From: BS750m-G62 sp964577175
Lineage (GTDB): Bacteria > Planctomycetota > Phycisphaerae > FEN-1346
DNA length: 45,742 nucleotides
Direction: 5' to 3'
NCBI GenBank assembly: GCA_964577175.1
Contig: CAZNYC010000013.1
Coordinates: forward strand, 1-45,742
Part shown: positions 29,937-38,614 of the stretch, in pieces
How the letters are laid out: each line of letters opens with the position of its first letter
How positions within the stretch are numbered: the stretch's first letter is position 1
Made by a program: the position numbers and the translations under genes
Notes under the pieces: generated by a model
Told to the model about the DNA's origin: nothing
The model's input: the letters and a program-made list of their open reading frames with translations, nothing else
Database searches by the model: none

Positions 29937-30661
29937 AGGTTCATGCCTCCCGATTCGTCGAGACCGCGGATGACGGCGCCCTCGCGTTCGCCGGCGGCCG
30001 CCGGCACCGCCACGACGCGCCGGTACGTGGGGTACGGGTAGTCGACGGGTTCGACGCCCTCGGGCAGCGGCTCGAAGCCGAGGACGATCTCGACGGCGGC
30101 CGGCAGGTCGCCCGCTTGCCACGACTCCGTCCACGCGGTCCCGTCCCAGTACCGCAGCCGTAGGAAACGGATGTGCGGCGTGAGGAGGTCGACGTCGATC
30201 TGCCGGCCCTCTTCGGTCTCGCGGGCCGTCAGGAGCGTCTGGCACGTCCGCTCCAGCCCCGCCACCACGAGGTCGCCGTCCTCCGTCTCGACGTACCGCA
30301 GGCGGTACCCGACGACGCGGATGTCGTGCTGCGGCGGCAGGGGGGAGGTCTCGGTCATGCCCTGCTCGATCCAGACGGCCCCGGAGGGCAGCGTGGCGGT
30401 GGCTACCCGGATGCGGCCGGCGGCGCCATCGATGCCTTGGCCGAACGTCCGAACCACGTGGGCCGACCGCAGTTCCTTCGTCAGCAACTCCATAACCGCC
30501 CGGACGGCCGAGACCTGCTCCATTTCCGCCGTCACCAGGGTCTTGACCCGTGTTGCGTGCCCGTAGAAACGGAACAGGCCGATCAGCAGGCCGACCGTCA
30601 GGGTGACGGCCAGTACGACCTCCAGCAGCGTGAAGCCGGGACGGGCGCGGCGAGCGGTCAC
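29933..30661 (-). CDS. gspJ: GspJ-type minor pseudopilin
   Basis: A 242-residue pseudopilin with a short leader cut after PG (ARPG then FTLLEVVLAVTLTVGLLIGL), Glu at +5 and the usual hydrophobic helix. The GTG start at 30661 overlaps the gspI stop (GTGA); the longer frame upstream is a shadow of gspI. The C-terminal part (LRLRYWDGTAWTESW, PAAVEIVLGFE) matches the beta-rich J-type domain. Part of the I-J-K tip complex in the known family. Confidence 0.85.
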   Translation of the reverse strand: MTARRARPGFTLLEVVLAVTLTVGLLIGLFRFYGHATRVKTLVTAEMEQVSAVRAVMELLTKELRSAHVVRTFGQGIDGAAGRIRVATATLPSGAVWIEQGMTETSPLPPQHDIRVVGYRLRYVETEDGDLVVAGLERTCQTLLTARETEEGRQIDVDLLTPHIRFLRLRYWDGTAWTESWQAGDLPAAVEIVLGFEPLPEGVEPVDYPYPTYRRVVAVPAAAGEREGAVIRGLDESGGMNL

Positions 30662-31080
30662 GGGAGGGCCTCCTCCGCGCGCTCGGTCCCCACCGTCATA
30701 AGCCGGGACAGGGAGTGCGTGGTGCCGCTCGGCGTGTGACGGATGGTGACCTCGACGGCAGTCAGTTCGAGTTGCGGCAGTTCGCCGGCCACGGGTTGGA
30801 CGGTTATCTGCCAGGTCCAGTCGGCCAGGGGCTCGTCCTCGTACGCTTCCGGGCCGGCGTCCTCGGCCGCCACGAGGCCGAGTTCCATCTCCGAGAAGCG
30901 CGTGACGGCGAGGTCGGCGGCGCGGGTCTGAAGCCCCAGGTGCCGGGCCGAGTGCACGGACGTGCTCAGGCCGGCCAGCACGGTCATCGCCATGCCGACG
31001 AAGATCGTGAGGGCCAACACCACCTCCAGGAGGACGGCCGCCCGCAGGCTCGCCGTGCGTATTGTAGGTCGGCACGTCAC
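30658..31080 (-). CDS. gspI: GspI-type minor pseudopilin
   Basis: A 140-residue pseudopilin with a hydrophobic helix (AVLLEVVLALTIFVGMAM) and Glu at +5 if cut before AVLLE. The residue before the predicted cut is Ala, not Gly (LRA then AVLLE). The GTG at 31080 overlaps the gspH stop (GTGA). The remainder (LEVVLA helix, TRFSEMELG, DWTWQITVQP) has the I-type pattern in which the second half is a small beta-sheet. Length is close to the family norm. Confidence 0.8.
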   Translation of the reverse strand: MTCRPTIRTASLRAAVLLEVVLALTIFVGMAMTVLAGLSTSVHSARHLGLQTRAADLAVTRFSEMELGLVAAEDAGPEAYEDEPLADWTWQITVQPVAGELPQLELTAVEVTIRHTPSGTTHSLSRLMTVGTERAEEALP

Positions 31081-31781
31081 GGCTGGGCAGCCTCCGCTTG
31101 CTCGGCTTCCAGTTCGGCCAGTTCCTCGGGGGTGAGGACACGGCTCGTGACGCGCCCCGTCACGCCGTTCAGTTCGATGCGCGCGAGCATCCCCTCGGGG
31201 TCGTCGGCCTCCACCAGGTGGACGACGGCCGAGTCGGCCGACCCGTCCGGCTCGAAGGTGACGGCGGCCAGGTCGGTCTCGGTCACCGTCTCGGCGCCGG
31301 CGGAGGCAGCGTCGGCGACGTAGCGGTAGCGGCTCGGCCCGGTGTAGGTGCAGCGCTGGACGCGGATGCCGTCGGCCCGGAGCAGGTTTCGCCAGGTGCA
31401 GACGGTCGTGTAGTCGACGAACTCGCCGGGGGCGGTGAGCGGTTCCGGTTCCCAGGCGACGGCGGGCTCCGCCGTCTCGGCGTCAAACGTCAATCGGAGC
31501 CGCCGGCCGCGGTTGGCGGCGTCGGCGCGGGCCAGGCGCAGGACCGTGGCGAACCGCTCCGCCCCGCGATGGAGCCGGCGTCCTTCGGTCAGGTTCGGCA
31601 GGCTCAGCACTATGACGCCGACGAGCATCGCCACCAGCGCGAGCACGAGCACCAGTTCGAGGATGGTAAAAGCGCCCCTCGGCGCCCAGATCTCACCTGC
31701 CTTGAGCGGACGCGCACGGGGGGCGGCGGCCGACCGTCCCCGGCGCCCGCCGAGCCGCCTACCGCATCGTTTCTTCTTCAT
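31077..31781 (-). CDS. gspH: GspH-type minor pseudopilin
   Basis: A 234-residue pseudopilin. The hydrophobic segment FTILELVLVLALVAMLVGVI has Glu at +5, and the predicted cleavage leaves Ala at -1 (PRGA then FTILE). I use ATG 31781, which lies inside the 3' end of gspG (23-bp overlap), giving an unusually long, Arg/Lys-rich leader of about 37 residues. A shorter in-frame start is not obvious. The globular region (LRLARADAANRGRRLRLTF) fits the GspH/FimT domain. The C-terminus is an acidic EELAELEAEQAEAAQ tail. Confidence 0.8.
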   Translation of the reverse strand: MKKKRCGRRLGGRRGRSAAAPRARPLKAGEIWAPRGAFTILELVLVLALVAMLVGVIVLSLPNLTEGRRLHRGAERFATVLRLARADAANRGRRLRLTFDAETAEPAVAWEPEPLTAPGEFVDYTTVCTWRNLLRADGIRVQRCTYTGPSRYRYVADAASAGAETVTETDLAAVTFEPDGSADSAVVHLVEADDPEGMLARIELNGVTGRVTSRVLTPEELAELEAEQAEAAQP

Positions 31782-32226
31782 CCGGCCAGTACTTGATGTC
31801 ATCTTCGGTATCGCTCGTGCCGTCCGGGCCGTTCGACCAGAGGCGGAACGGCGGCGTGGTCTCGTCGTCCGTGGTCGCCGTCTGCACCTCGTAGTTCAAC
31901 GGGTTGTTCCAGGCGTCGACGGGCGCCTTCTTGAGGTAGGGTCCGGCCCATTCGTCTTCGAGTCGCTCGTTCTCGAAGGTGGGCTTGACGCGGAGGGCCT
32001 CCAGGTTCCCTTCCTCCTCCGTCGGATAGTGCCCGATGTGCAACTGGTAGGTGTCCAGCGCGTTGCCGACGGTTTCGAGGACGGCCTCGGTGGTGTCGCG
32101 TCGGGCCTTCTGCCCGATGCCGCCGATGGCGAAGATCGTGACGCCGGCCAGCATCCCGATGATCGCCAGCACCAGCAGAATCTCGATCAGCGTGAAGCCG
32201 GGCAGGGCGTGCGTGCGGTACCTCAT
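31759..32226 (-). CDS. gspG: GspG major pseudopilin
   Basis: A 155-residue major pseudopilin. ATG 32226 has AAAAGGAG about 8 nt upstream; the leader is MRYRTHALPG and the mature protein opens FTLIEILLVLAIIGMLAGV with Gly -1 and Glu +5. HYPTEEEGNLEAL and WNNPLNYEV are classic GspG sequence, and the acidic SNGPDGTSDTEDDI loop matches the calcium site of the family. As the major subunit it should build the periplasmic pseudopilus that pushes substrate through the secretin. Confidence 0.95.
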   Translation of the reverse strand: MRYRTHALPGFTLIEILLVLAIIGMLAGVTIFAIGGIGQKARRDTTEAVLETVGNALDTYQLHIGHYPTEEEGNLEALRVKPTFENERLEDEWAGPYLKKAPVDAWNNPLNYEVQTATTDDETTPPFRLWSNGPDGTSDTEDDIKYWPDEEETMR

Positions 32227-32305
32227 CTTGTGACTCCTTTTGACCTTAACGATGCTCCCCAACGAATCCCGTGCCCGCGTCGATCGGGCGCGGCACCATT
32301 GTACG

Positions 32306-33505
32306 CTATTGAATCGATCCTGCCATACTGAAGATCGGGTACACCAGCGAGACGGCGAAGACGCCGATGCCGGCGGCCAGCAGGATCAGGATCATCGGCT
32401 CGATAAGGCGAACGCCCAGGTCCACCTGCCGGTTGGTCCGGCGTTCCACGGTGTCGGCGATCTGGAGGAGGGTCTTCTCCAGTTGGTTGGACTCCTCGGC
32501 GACGGCGATCATCTCCAGCACCTCCGGCGGGAAGAAGCCGCTCGTGCCGAGCGGTTCGGCCAGCGTCTCGCCGGCCCGGACGTTCTCGGTGGCCTCGCCG
32601 ATGCTCTCGGAGAGCAGGGTCGAGCCGGTCGCGTCCTTGGCGATGGTCAGGGCCTCGATCAGCGGCACGCCGCCGACGAGCATCATGCCGAGGATGCGGC
32701 AGAAGCGGGTGATCGCCACCAGCCGCAGGATCCGGCCCAGGACGGGCAGCCGAAGCCGCCATCCGTCCCAGAGGCGCCGGCCGCGCTCGCTGCGCACGAA
32801 CCCCCACCCCCCGGCGGCGCCGACGGTCAGCAGGAGCAGGGCGAGCGGCCAGACGCCCACCACGACGTCGCTCAGACCGAACAGGAGCCGCGTCGGCCAC
32901 GGCACCTCCATCCCCTCGAAGAACGTTTTGAACTGCGGCACGAGGAACACCAGGAGCCCCGCGCCCACGGCCACGCCCACCGTCAGGACGAGGATCGGAT
33001 AGACCATGGCCCCGAGGACCTTGTTCCGCAGTTCGTCCTGCCGCTCGAGGAACGCCGACAGGTTGGCGAGCACCTCCTCCAGGAACCCGCCCTGTTCGCC
33101 GGCCCGGATCATCGCAATATGGAGCGGTTTGAAGACGTCCGGGCGCTGCCCCAGGGCGTCGGCGAGGGTCTGGCCGGCCGAGACCTCCTCCAGGATGGAC
33201 CGGACCAGCCCCGCCAGCCGCTTGTTGACGGTGGCGCGGCCGAGGGTCTCCAGCGATCGCATCGCCGGGACGCCGGCGGCCAGCAGGTCCGACAGTTGGC
33301 CGTACAGAAGGCTCAGGTCCTTGGCGCCGATGCGCCGGCTTCCGAGGGCCCCGCCGGTCCCGTCGGCCTCCTGCTCCGTCACGTTGACGGGGAAGAGGCG
33401 TCGCTCGTCGAGCGCGCGGACGACGGCGGCGTGGCTTTCGGCCTGGATGCGGCCGGCCACTTCCTCGCCGGCGGTCGTTTTGGCGACGTATGCGAAGGTC
33501 GGCAC
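32306..33505 (-). CDS. gspF: GspF inner-membrane platform protein
   Basis: A 399-residue polytopic protein. GTG start at 33505 (MPTFAYVAKTTAGEEVAGRI), GGGGA upstream. Two copies of the T2SSF domain are visible (about residues 65-190 and 270-390): GVPAMRSLETLGRA with GGFLEEVLANLSAFLERQ in the first, GVPLIEALTIAKDAT with SNQLEKTLLQIADTVE in the second. Three hydrophobic TM regions follow the usual plan. 39 bp after gspE; 79 bp before gspG. Confidence 0.95.
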   Translation of the reverse strand: MPTFAYVAKTTAGEEVAGRIQAESHAAVVRALDERRLFPVNVTEQEADGTGGALGSRRIGAKDLSLLYGQLSDLLAAGVPAMRSLETLGRATVNKRLAGLVRSILEEVSAGQTLADALGQRPDVFKPLHIAMIRAGEQGGFLEEVLANLSAFLERQDELRNKVLGAMVYPILVLTVGVAVGAGLLVFLVPQFKTFFEGMEVPWPTRLLFGLSDVVVGVWPLALLLLTVGAAGGWGFVRSERGRRLWDGWRLRLPVLGRILRLVAITRFCRILGMMLVGGVPLIEALTIAKDATGSTLLSESIGEATENVRAGETLAEPLGTSGFFPPEVLEMIAVAEESNQLEKTLLQIADTVERRTNRQVDLGVRLIEPMILILLAAGIGVFAVSLVYPIFSMAGSIQ

Positions 33506-33544
33506 GTGTTCCCCAACCTGGCCGCGCGGTCCGGGCGGCGGGTG

Positions 33545-35215
33545 CTAGATCTTGGTCGAGCGGATGACTTCCTCGGGCGTGGTCTTGCCGGCGCGGACCT
33601 TGATCCATCCGTCCTCCCGCAGGAGCCGGAGGCCGTGCGCGACGGCCACTTTCTCGATGGCCGACGACGAGGCCCGCTGCATGATCTTGTCGCGGACGTC
33701 GTCGCCGGCCACCATGAGTTCGAAAAGACCGGCCCGTCCGCGGAAGCCGGTGCCGCGGCACTCGCGGCAGCCGGCGCCCCGCCACAACGGCCGGCCGGGT
33801 TCCAGGTGGAAGTCGGGCGGGAGGGTGTCGGGGTCCGGCTCGTAGGCTTCCTTGCAGTGCGGGCAGATGGTCCGGACCAGCCGCTGGGCCATCGCGCCCG
33901 CCAGCGTGCTGGTGACGAGGAACGGCTCAACGCCCATGTCCAGCAGCCGGGTGGCCGCCGAGCAGGCGTCGTTGGTGTGCAGCGTGGAGAGGACGAGGTG
34001 GCCGGTGAGGGCGGCCTGGATGGCGGCCTCGGCGGTCTCGAGATCCCGGATTTCGCCGATCATCACCGAGTCCGGGTCGTGCCGCAGCACCGCCCGAAGG
34101 CCGCGCGCGAACGTCAGGCCCGTCTTCGTCGAGACCTGGATCTGGTTCACCCCTTCCAGGTGGTACTCGACGGGGTCCTCGATGGTCACGAGTTTCACCT
34201 CGCTGCTGACCATGGCCTGGAGGGAGGCGTACAGCGTGGTCGTCTTGCCGGAGCCGGTCGGGCCGGTCACGAGCAGGATGCCGTGCGGCCGGGAGATGAT
34301 CTCGCGGAAGTCGGCGAAGGTGTCGTCGGCCATGCCGAGTTCCGGCAGGGTGAAAAGGACGGTGGCGGTGTCCAGCAGACGCATCACGATGCCTTCGCCA
34401 AAGAGCATCGGGATGACGCTGACGCGGACGTCGATCTTGCGGTCGCCCACGCGGAACTTGATTCGGCCGTCCTGGGGCAGGCGTTTCTCGGCGATGTTCA
34501 GGTTCGCCAGGATCTTGATGCGGCTGATGATGGCCGCCTGGAACCGCTCGATCTGCGGCGGAAGCGACGCCTCGTGCAGCACCCCGTCGATCCGGTAGCG
34601 CACGGACAAGGTATGTTCGTACGGTTCAATGTGGATGTCCGAGGCCCGCTCGTTGACGGCCTCCAGGAGGATCTCGTTGACGAGTTTGATGACGCTGGCT
34701 TCCTGCGCCATCTCGAGGAGGTCTTCGTTGTCGGTGTCGGTTTCGCTGACGACCTCCAGACCCTCGGTTCCCATCATGTCTTCCACGGTGTCGCCGCCGA
34801 CGCCGTAGTGCTTCTTGATGACCTTGGCGATGTCCTCCTCCCGCGCCAGGGCCGGCTGGACGCTCAGGCCCGTCAGCAGCCGCAGTTCGTCGAAGACGTA
34901 CAGGTCGTACGGGTCGCTGGTGGCGACGGTGAGGGTGCCGTCGTCGCGCGCAATGGGGACGAGGTTCTTGCGGTAGAGCAGTTTGGCGGGCAGCCGACGG
35001 AGGGTCTCGACGTCCACCTGGGTCTCGGACAGGTCGACCAGGGGGATGGCCAACTGTTCGCTCATGATTCTCAGGAGGGTGTCTTCCTGGATGTAGCCGA
35101 GGCGCACGAGGGCCCGGTCGAGGCGGAGCCCCTCGGTGCGCTTGAGTTCCATCGCCTCGGACAGGTGCTCCGGATCGATCAGGCCGCGCTCCAGGAGCAC
35201 TTCCACGATACTCAT
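33545..35215 (-). CDS. gspE: GspE type II secretion ATPase
   Basis: A 556-residue cytoplasmic hexameric ATPase that powers pseudopilus assembly. The N-terminal T2SSE-N domain (about 1-150) includes LAIPLVDLSETQVDVETL. The Walker A motif GPTGSGKTTT lies near residue 320, followed by the Asp box, GEIRDLETAEAAIQAALTGH (Walker B/His region) and STLHTNDA. A tetracysteine zinc site (CPHC near 454, CREC near 483) is complete. ATG 35215, GAGGGAAG upstream. First gene of the operon; a GC hairpin and a possible promoter lie just upstream. Confidence 0.96.
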   Translation of the reverse strand: MSIVEVLLERGLIDPEHLSEAMELKRTEGLRLDRALVRLGYIQEDTLLRIMSEQLAIPLVDLSETQVDVETLRRLPAKLLYRKNLVPIARDDGTLTVATSDPYDLYVFDELRLLTGLSVQPALAREEDIAKVIKKHYGVGGDTVEDMMGTEGLEVVSETDTDNEDLLEMAQEASVIKLVNEILLEAVNERASDIHIEPYEHTLSVRYRIDGVLHEASLPPQIERFQAAIISRIKILANLNIAEKRLPQDGRIKFRVGDRKIDVRVSVIPMLFGEGIVMRLLDTATVLFTLPELGMADDTFADFREIISRPHGILLVTGPTGSGKTTTLYASLQAMVSSEVKLVTIEDPVEYHLEGVNQIQVSTKTGLTFARGLRAVLRHDPDSVMIGEIRDLETAEAAIQAALTGHLVLSTLHTNDACSAATRLLDMGVEPFLVTSTLAGAMAQRLVRTICPHCKEAYEPDPDTLPPDFHLEPGRPLWRGAGCRECRGTGFRGRAGLFELMVAGDDVRDKIMQRASSSAIEKVAVAHGLRLLREDGWIKVRAGKTTPEEVIRSTKI

Positions 35216-35232
35216 GGCCCACTTCCCTCGCA

Positions 35233-35252
35233 GGGTCCGCGGCGGCGGACCC
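35233..35252 (-). other. Perfect 8-bp hairpin in the gspE leader
   Basis: GGGTCCGC and GCGGACCC pair with a GGCG loop, 18 bp upstream of the gspE start. In the direction of transcription no U-tract follows, so it is more likely a leader structure (stability or translation control) than a terminator. Function is inference. Confidence 0.45.
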
Positions 35253-35270
35253 TTAGGTTCCCTCTCCTGT

Positions 35271-35276
35271 GTTATA
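35271..35276 (-). promoter_or_regulatory. Candidate -10 of the secretion operon
   Basis: TATAAC on the minus strand, about 56 bp before the gspE ATG and upstream of the leader hairpin. The -35 position 17 bp upstream (TCCGCA) is poor, so support is weak. Confidence 0.25.
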
Positions 35277-35360
35277 ACCCCCCGGATGGACGGTTGTTGC
35301 GGATTTCCGGAAAGTGCATGCCCGGCGGGCGGCCGAGGGAACCCTGTTGGGGTGGGGGCG

Positions 35361-36014
35361 TCACCGGCCCTGTATCTTCGCCGTCAGCCGGGCGATGCGC
35401 CGGCCCAGGCGGCGGGCGGCGTCGCGTTCCTTTTCGCCCACGCCCGGGTCCAGCGGACCGGTCATGGCGGTGGCGCCTATCTCGCCCCATTTGTCGTCGC
35501 CCTCGGCGTCCTGGTACAACGGGCCGGCAACGACCATGCGATTGCTGACCATGAAAAGGAGGAGCGAGATGAGGACGTGTTCCTTTCCGCCCGCCTGCCC
35601 GCCGCCGGTCGAGAACGCCCCGCCCACCTTGTTCGTGAAGTCGACCTTCATTTTCCAGTTCCAGTCGTCGATGGCGGTCTTCATCGTGCCCGCCACGTCG
35701 GCGAAGTAGGCGGGCGAGCCCAGGATGAGCCCGTCCGCCGCCTCCAGGTCCTCCTTCGAGACCTTTTCGACTCGCCTGACGACGACAGCGGCGCCCGGCA
35801 CCTCGCGGACGCCCTCGGCCACGGCCTTGGCCATCGCCTCCGTGTTGCCCGTAAGCGAGTAGTATACCACGAGGACGCGGCAGGCGGGACGGTCCGGCGC
35901 GGCGCCGTCGGCGGCCGAGGCCTCCTCCGCCTGCGTCGGCGACGCCAGCGCCAGGACGGCCGCGGGGAGCAGCGCCAGCCACAACGGGCGCTTCGTCGTT
36001 CGGCTTGGGTGCAT
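35361..36014 (-). CDS. Exported flavodoxin/WrbA-like protein
   Basis: A 217-residue flavodoxin-fold protein. ATG 36014 has AAGGAG 7 nt upstream. A signal peptide (about residues 1-31, LWLALLPAAVLALASPTQA) precedes the fold. The FMN phosphate loop is YYSLTGNTEAMAKAV, the isoalloxazine loops are GSPAYFADVAGTM and GAFSTGGGQAGG, as in NAD(P)H:quinone oxidoreductases of the WrbA group. Export of an FMN flavodoxin is unusual; FMN could load before TAT export, but no twin-Arg is evident (SRTTKRP), so either flavinylation outside or anchoring by an uncleaved signal is possible. Same strand as the secretion operon but 145 bp upstream, divergent from the gene at 36257. Confidence 0.8.
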   Translation of the reverse strand: MHPSRTTKRPLWLALLPAAVLALASPTQAEEASAADGAAPDRPACRVLVVYYSLTGNTEAMAKAVAEGVREVPGAAVVVRRVEKVSKEDLEAADGLILGSPAYFADVAGTMKTAIDDWNWKMKVDFTNKVGGAFSTGGGQAGGKEHVLISLLLFMVSNRMVVAGPLYQDAEGDDKWGEIGATAMTGPLDPGVGEKERDAARRLGRRIARLTAKIQGR

Positions 36015-36115
36015 CGTCGATCTCCTTCCGGAAGGCAGTGACCGCGATACAGTGTAGGAGCCGGGGCCTCGTGCAGCAACGAGAAGATTGGCGCGGCCCG
36101 GCGGCATGGATGCCC

Positions 36116-36143
36116 TTGACAAATCGCTCAGCGCGTGAATCAT
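36116..36143 (+). promoter_or_regulatory. Candidate promoter for the PD40/TPR gene
   Basis: TTGACA (36116-36121), 16 bp, then AATCAT (36138-36143, 4/6 match), about 110 bp before the ATG at 36257 in a divergent intergenic region. Confidence 0.4.
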
Positions 36144-36256
36144 ACCCAGGAGGACGCCCGCTGATGGTCGGGGTTGGGCTGCGGTCTCGTCCGCCCGCAC
36201 GTCTGTGAGCCGCCGCCCCGGCTGCGAAGGCGCACATCTCGCACCGCGAGGGCTGA

Positions 36257-38554
36257 ATGACGGTCTGGAAAGGTATCACGTGCCTCGCCCTGGCACTGGG
36301 TGCGGCCGCCGTCGCAACGGCGGCGGCCGGGGCCGTGCGCGCCGATCCCGCGTCGGCCGACATCCTGGCCGGTTACGATCCCTCCGCTTCGTATGCCGGG
36401 GTCGGGATTCGTCGACCGCTGGAGGGCGCGGTCTTCCCGCCGGAGATGCCCCCGCCCCCGTTCCGCTGGCATGATAGGCGCACCGGCGCCGATGCCTGGC
36501 TCGTGACGCTGTCGCTTCCGGGCGAGGCGGCACCGACGCACGCCGTCTGCCGCGAGCCGCACTGGAGGCCCTCGCCCGAGCAGTGGGCCGCCGTCAAGCG
36601 TGCGGCCGTGGAGCGGACGGCCGAGGTCCGCGTGCTCGGCGTCCGGGCGGCCGAGCCGCGGCGTGTCGTGTCGGAGGGCCGCGTCCGTTTCACGGTCTCG
36701 AAGGATGAGGTTGGCGCGCCGCTCTTCTACCGCGAGGTCAACCTGCCGTTCGAGGAGGCGGTGAAGGACCCGTCGCGGATTCGGTGGCGGTTCGGCCCCG
36801 TGTCGGCGTCGCCCCCGCCGGTGGTGCTGGAAGACCTGCCGGTGTGCGGCAACTGCCATTCCTTTAACGCCGACGGGTCGACGCTCGCCATGGACGTCGA
36901 CTACGCCAACAGCAAGGGCTCGTACGCCATGCTGCCGGTGGCGGAGGAAATGACGCTGGCGGACCGCCACATCATCACCTGGAACGATTACCGGCGGGAG
37001 GACGGCGAGCAGACGTTCGGCCTGCTGTCGCAGATCGCGCCCGACGGACGGTACGTCGTCAGCACCGTGAAGGACAAGTCGGTCTTCGTCCCGCAGCCGG
37101 GGCTGGATTTTTCGCAACTCTTCTTCCCCATCAAGGGCATCCTGTGCGTGTACGACCGGCAAGCCGGCACGTTCCGGGCGCTGCCGGGCGCCGACGATCC
37201 GAAGTTCGTCCAGAGCAACCCGGCGTGGAGCCCGGACGGCCGGGAGATCGTCTTCGCCCGCGCCGAGGCGTACGACCTCCAGCACACGGCAGGCGAGGGC
37301 AAGGTCCTGCTGACCCGCGAGGAATGCAGGGAGTTCACGGAGGACGGCAAGCCGTTCCGCTTCAACCTGTACCGGATTCCGTTCAACGGCGGGGCAGGGG
37401 GCAAGGCGGAACCCGTGCGGGGCGCCTCGCACAACGGCCTGAGCAACTACTTCCCGAAGTTCTCGCCCGACGGCCGGTGGATTGTCTTTTGCCGGGCACG
37501 CAGTTACATGCTCCTCCAGCCCGACGCCGAGTTGTACATCGTTCCGGCCGAGGGCGGCGAGGCGCGGCGACTCCGCTGCAACACGCCGCGCATGAACTCC
37601 TGGCACAGTTGGTCGCCGAACGGGCGGTGGCTCGTTTTCGCTTCCAAGGCCGACGGGCCGTACACCCGGATGTGGCTGGCGCACATGGACGCCGATGGCC
37701 GGAGCAGCCCGCCCGTGCGGCTGGATCACATGACCGCCCCCGAACGGGCCGTCAACATCCCCGAGTTCGTCAACGTCCGGAGCGACGCCATCGCGGTCAT
37801 CCGGGAGAAGTTCCTCGACGATTACTCGTTCGTCCGCGCGGGCAACCAGTTCTTCCAACACGGCGAAGCCGACAACGCCATCGCGGAATACCGCAACGCC
37901 CTGGAACTGAACCCGGACAACTTCACGGCCCACCTGCGGCTGGGGTTCCTCCTGTACCACGTTAAGAGCCGGTATGAGGAGGGCATGGCCCATTACCGCA
38001 AGGCCCTGCGGTTGGAACCGGAGGACCCGCGCATCCAGCACGACGTGGGAATGGCCCTGATGCATCAAGGGCGCTTCGTCGCGGCCGCCGACCACCTGGC
38101 CCGCGCCCTCGCCGGCATGCCGGAGGTCGTGGACCCGCAGTATGGCCGGGCAAGCACGGCGCACCACCTCGGTCGGGCGCTGTACATGGCCGGCAAACCC
38201 CGGCAGGCCGTGCCGCATCTGCGAGAAGCGGTCCGGCTGGAAGGGGACCGGGCCGATGCCCATTACACGCTGGCCCTCGCCCAGGCAGGCTGTGGCGAGG
38301 TGGCCCAGGCCCTGAAGGCGTACGGGCGGGCCGTCTCGCTGGACGCGAACCTGGCCGGCCGGCCCACGCTTCCCCGCGCGCTGGCGGCCGCTTACGCGCG
38401 GAAGGGCCGATTCCGAGAGGCCCTGGTCGAGGCGCGCAAAGCCCTCGACCTGGCTCGGCGGAGCGGGCGCACGGCCTTGGCCCGCAAGATCGAGGCGGAG
38501 ATTCGCGTCCTCGCCGGCCGACTGGACCGGCCGTCTCGAACCGAGTCGCCCTGA
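36257..38554 (+). CDS. Exported PD40 beta-propeller / TPR protein with haem-type CxxCH
   Basis: A 765-residue exported protein. Signal peptide about 1-29. Residues 45-185 form a beta-rich N-terminal region (GVGIRRPLEGAVFPPEMPPP, then FRW). CGNCH (197-201) is a c-type haem attachment motif at the junction to the propeller. Residues about 205-540 hold PD40/TolB-like blades: AWSPDGREIVFAR, KFSPDGRWIVFCR, SWSPNGRWLVFAS. From about 550 there are four or five TPRs (AIAEYRNALELNPDNFTAHL, HYRKALRLEPEDPRIQHDVG, PHLREAVRLEGDRADAHYTL, EALVEARKALDLARR). The combination suggests a haem-bearing scaffold or sensor in the periplasm; substrate unknown. ATG 36257 is taken since the signal begins directly. Confidence 0.82.
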   Translation: MTVWKGITCLALALGAAAVATAAAGAVRADPASADILAGYDPSASYAGVGIRRPLEGAVFPPEMPPPPFRWHDRRTGADAWLVTLSLPGEAAPTHAVCREPHWRPSPEQWAAVKRAAVERTAEVRVLGVRAAEPRRVVSEGRVRFTVSKDEVGAPLFYREVNLPFEEAVKDPSRIRWRFGPVSASPPPVVLEDLPVCGNCHSFNADGSTLAMDVDYANSKGSYAMLPVAEEMTLADRHIITWNDYRREDGEQTFGLLSQIAPDGRYVVSTVKDKSVFVPQPGLDFSQLFFPIKGILCVYDRQAGTFRALPGADDPKFVQSNPAWSPDGREIVFARAEAYDLQHTAGEGKVLLTREECREFTEDGKPFRFNLYRIPFNGGAGGKAEPVRGASHNGLSNYFPKFSPDGRWIVFCRARSYMLLQPDAELYIVPAEGGEARRLRCNTPRMNSWHSWSPNGRWLVFASKADGPYTRMWLAHMDADGRSSPPVRLDHMTAPERAVNIPEFVNVRSDAIAVIREKFLDDYSFVRAGNQFFQHGEADNAIAEYRNALELNPDNFTAHLRLGFLLYHVKSRYEEGMAHYRKALRLEPEDPRIQHDVGMALMHQGRFVAAADHLARALAGMPEVVDPQYGRASTAHHLGRALYMAGKPRQAVPHLREAVRLEGDRADAHYTLALAQAGCGEVAQALKAYGRAVSLDANLAGRPTLPRALAAAYARKGRFREALVEARKALDLARRSGRTALARKIEAEIRVLAGRLDRPSRTESP

Positions 38555-38614
38555 ACCGACGACGCCACGACGCACCTCCCCGCGCGGCGGGTGTCCCGAT
38601 TCAGCGGTTGGCCG

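Noticed and set aside
31098..35548. Plus-strand long frames opposite gspE-gspH
   Set aside because: Antisense shadows; the minus strand has textbook T2SS motifs.
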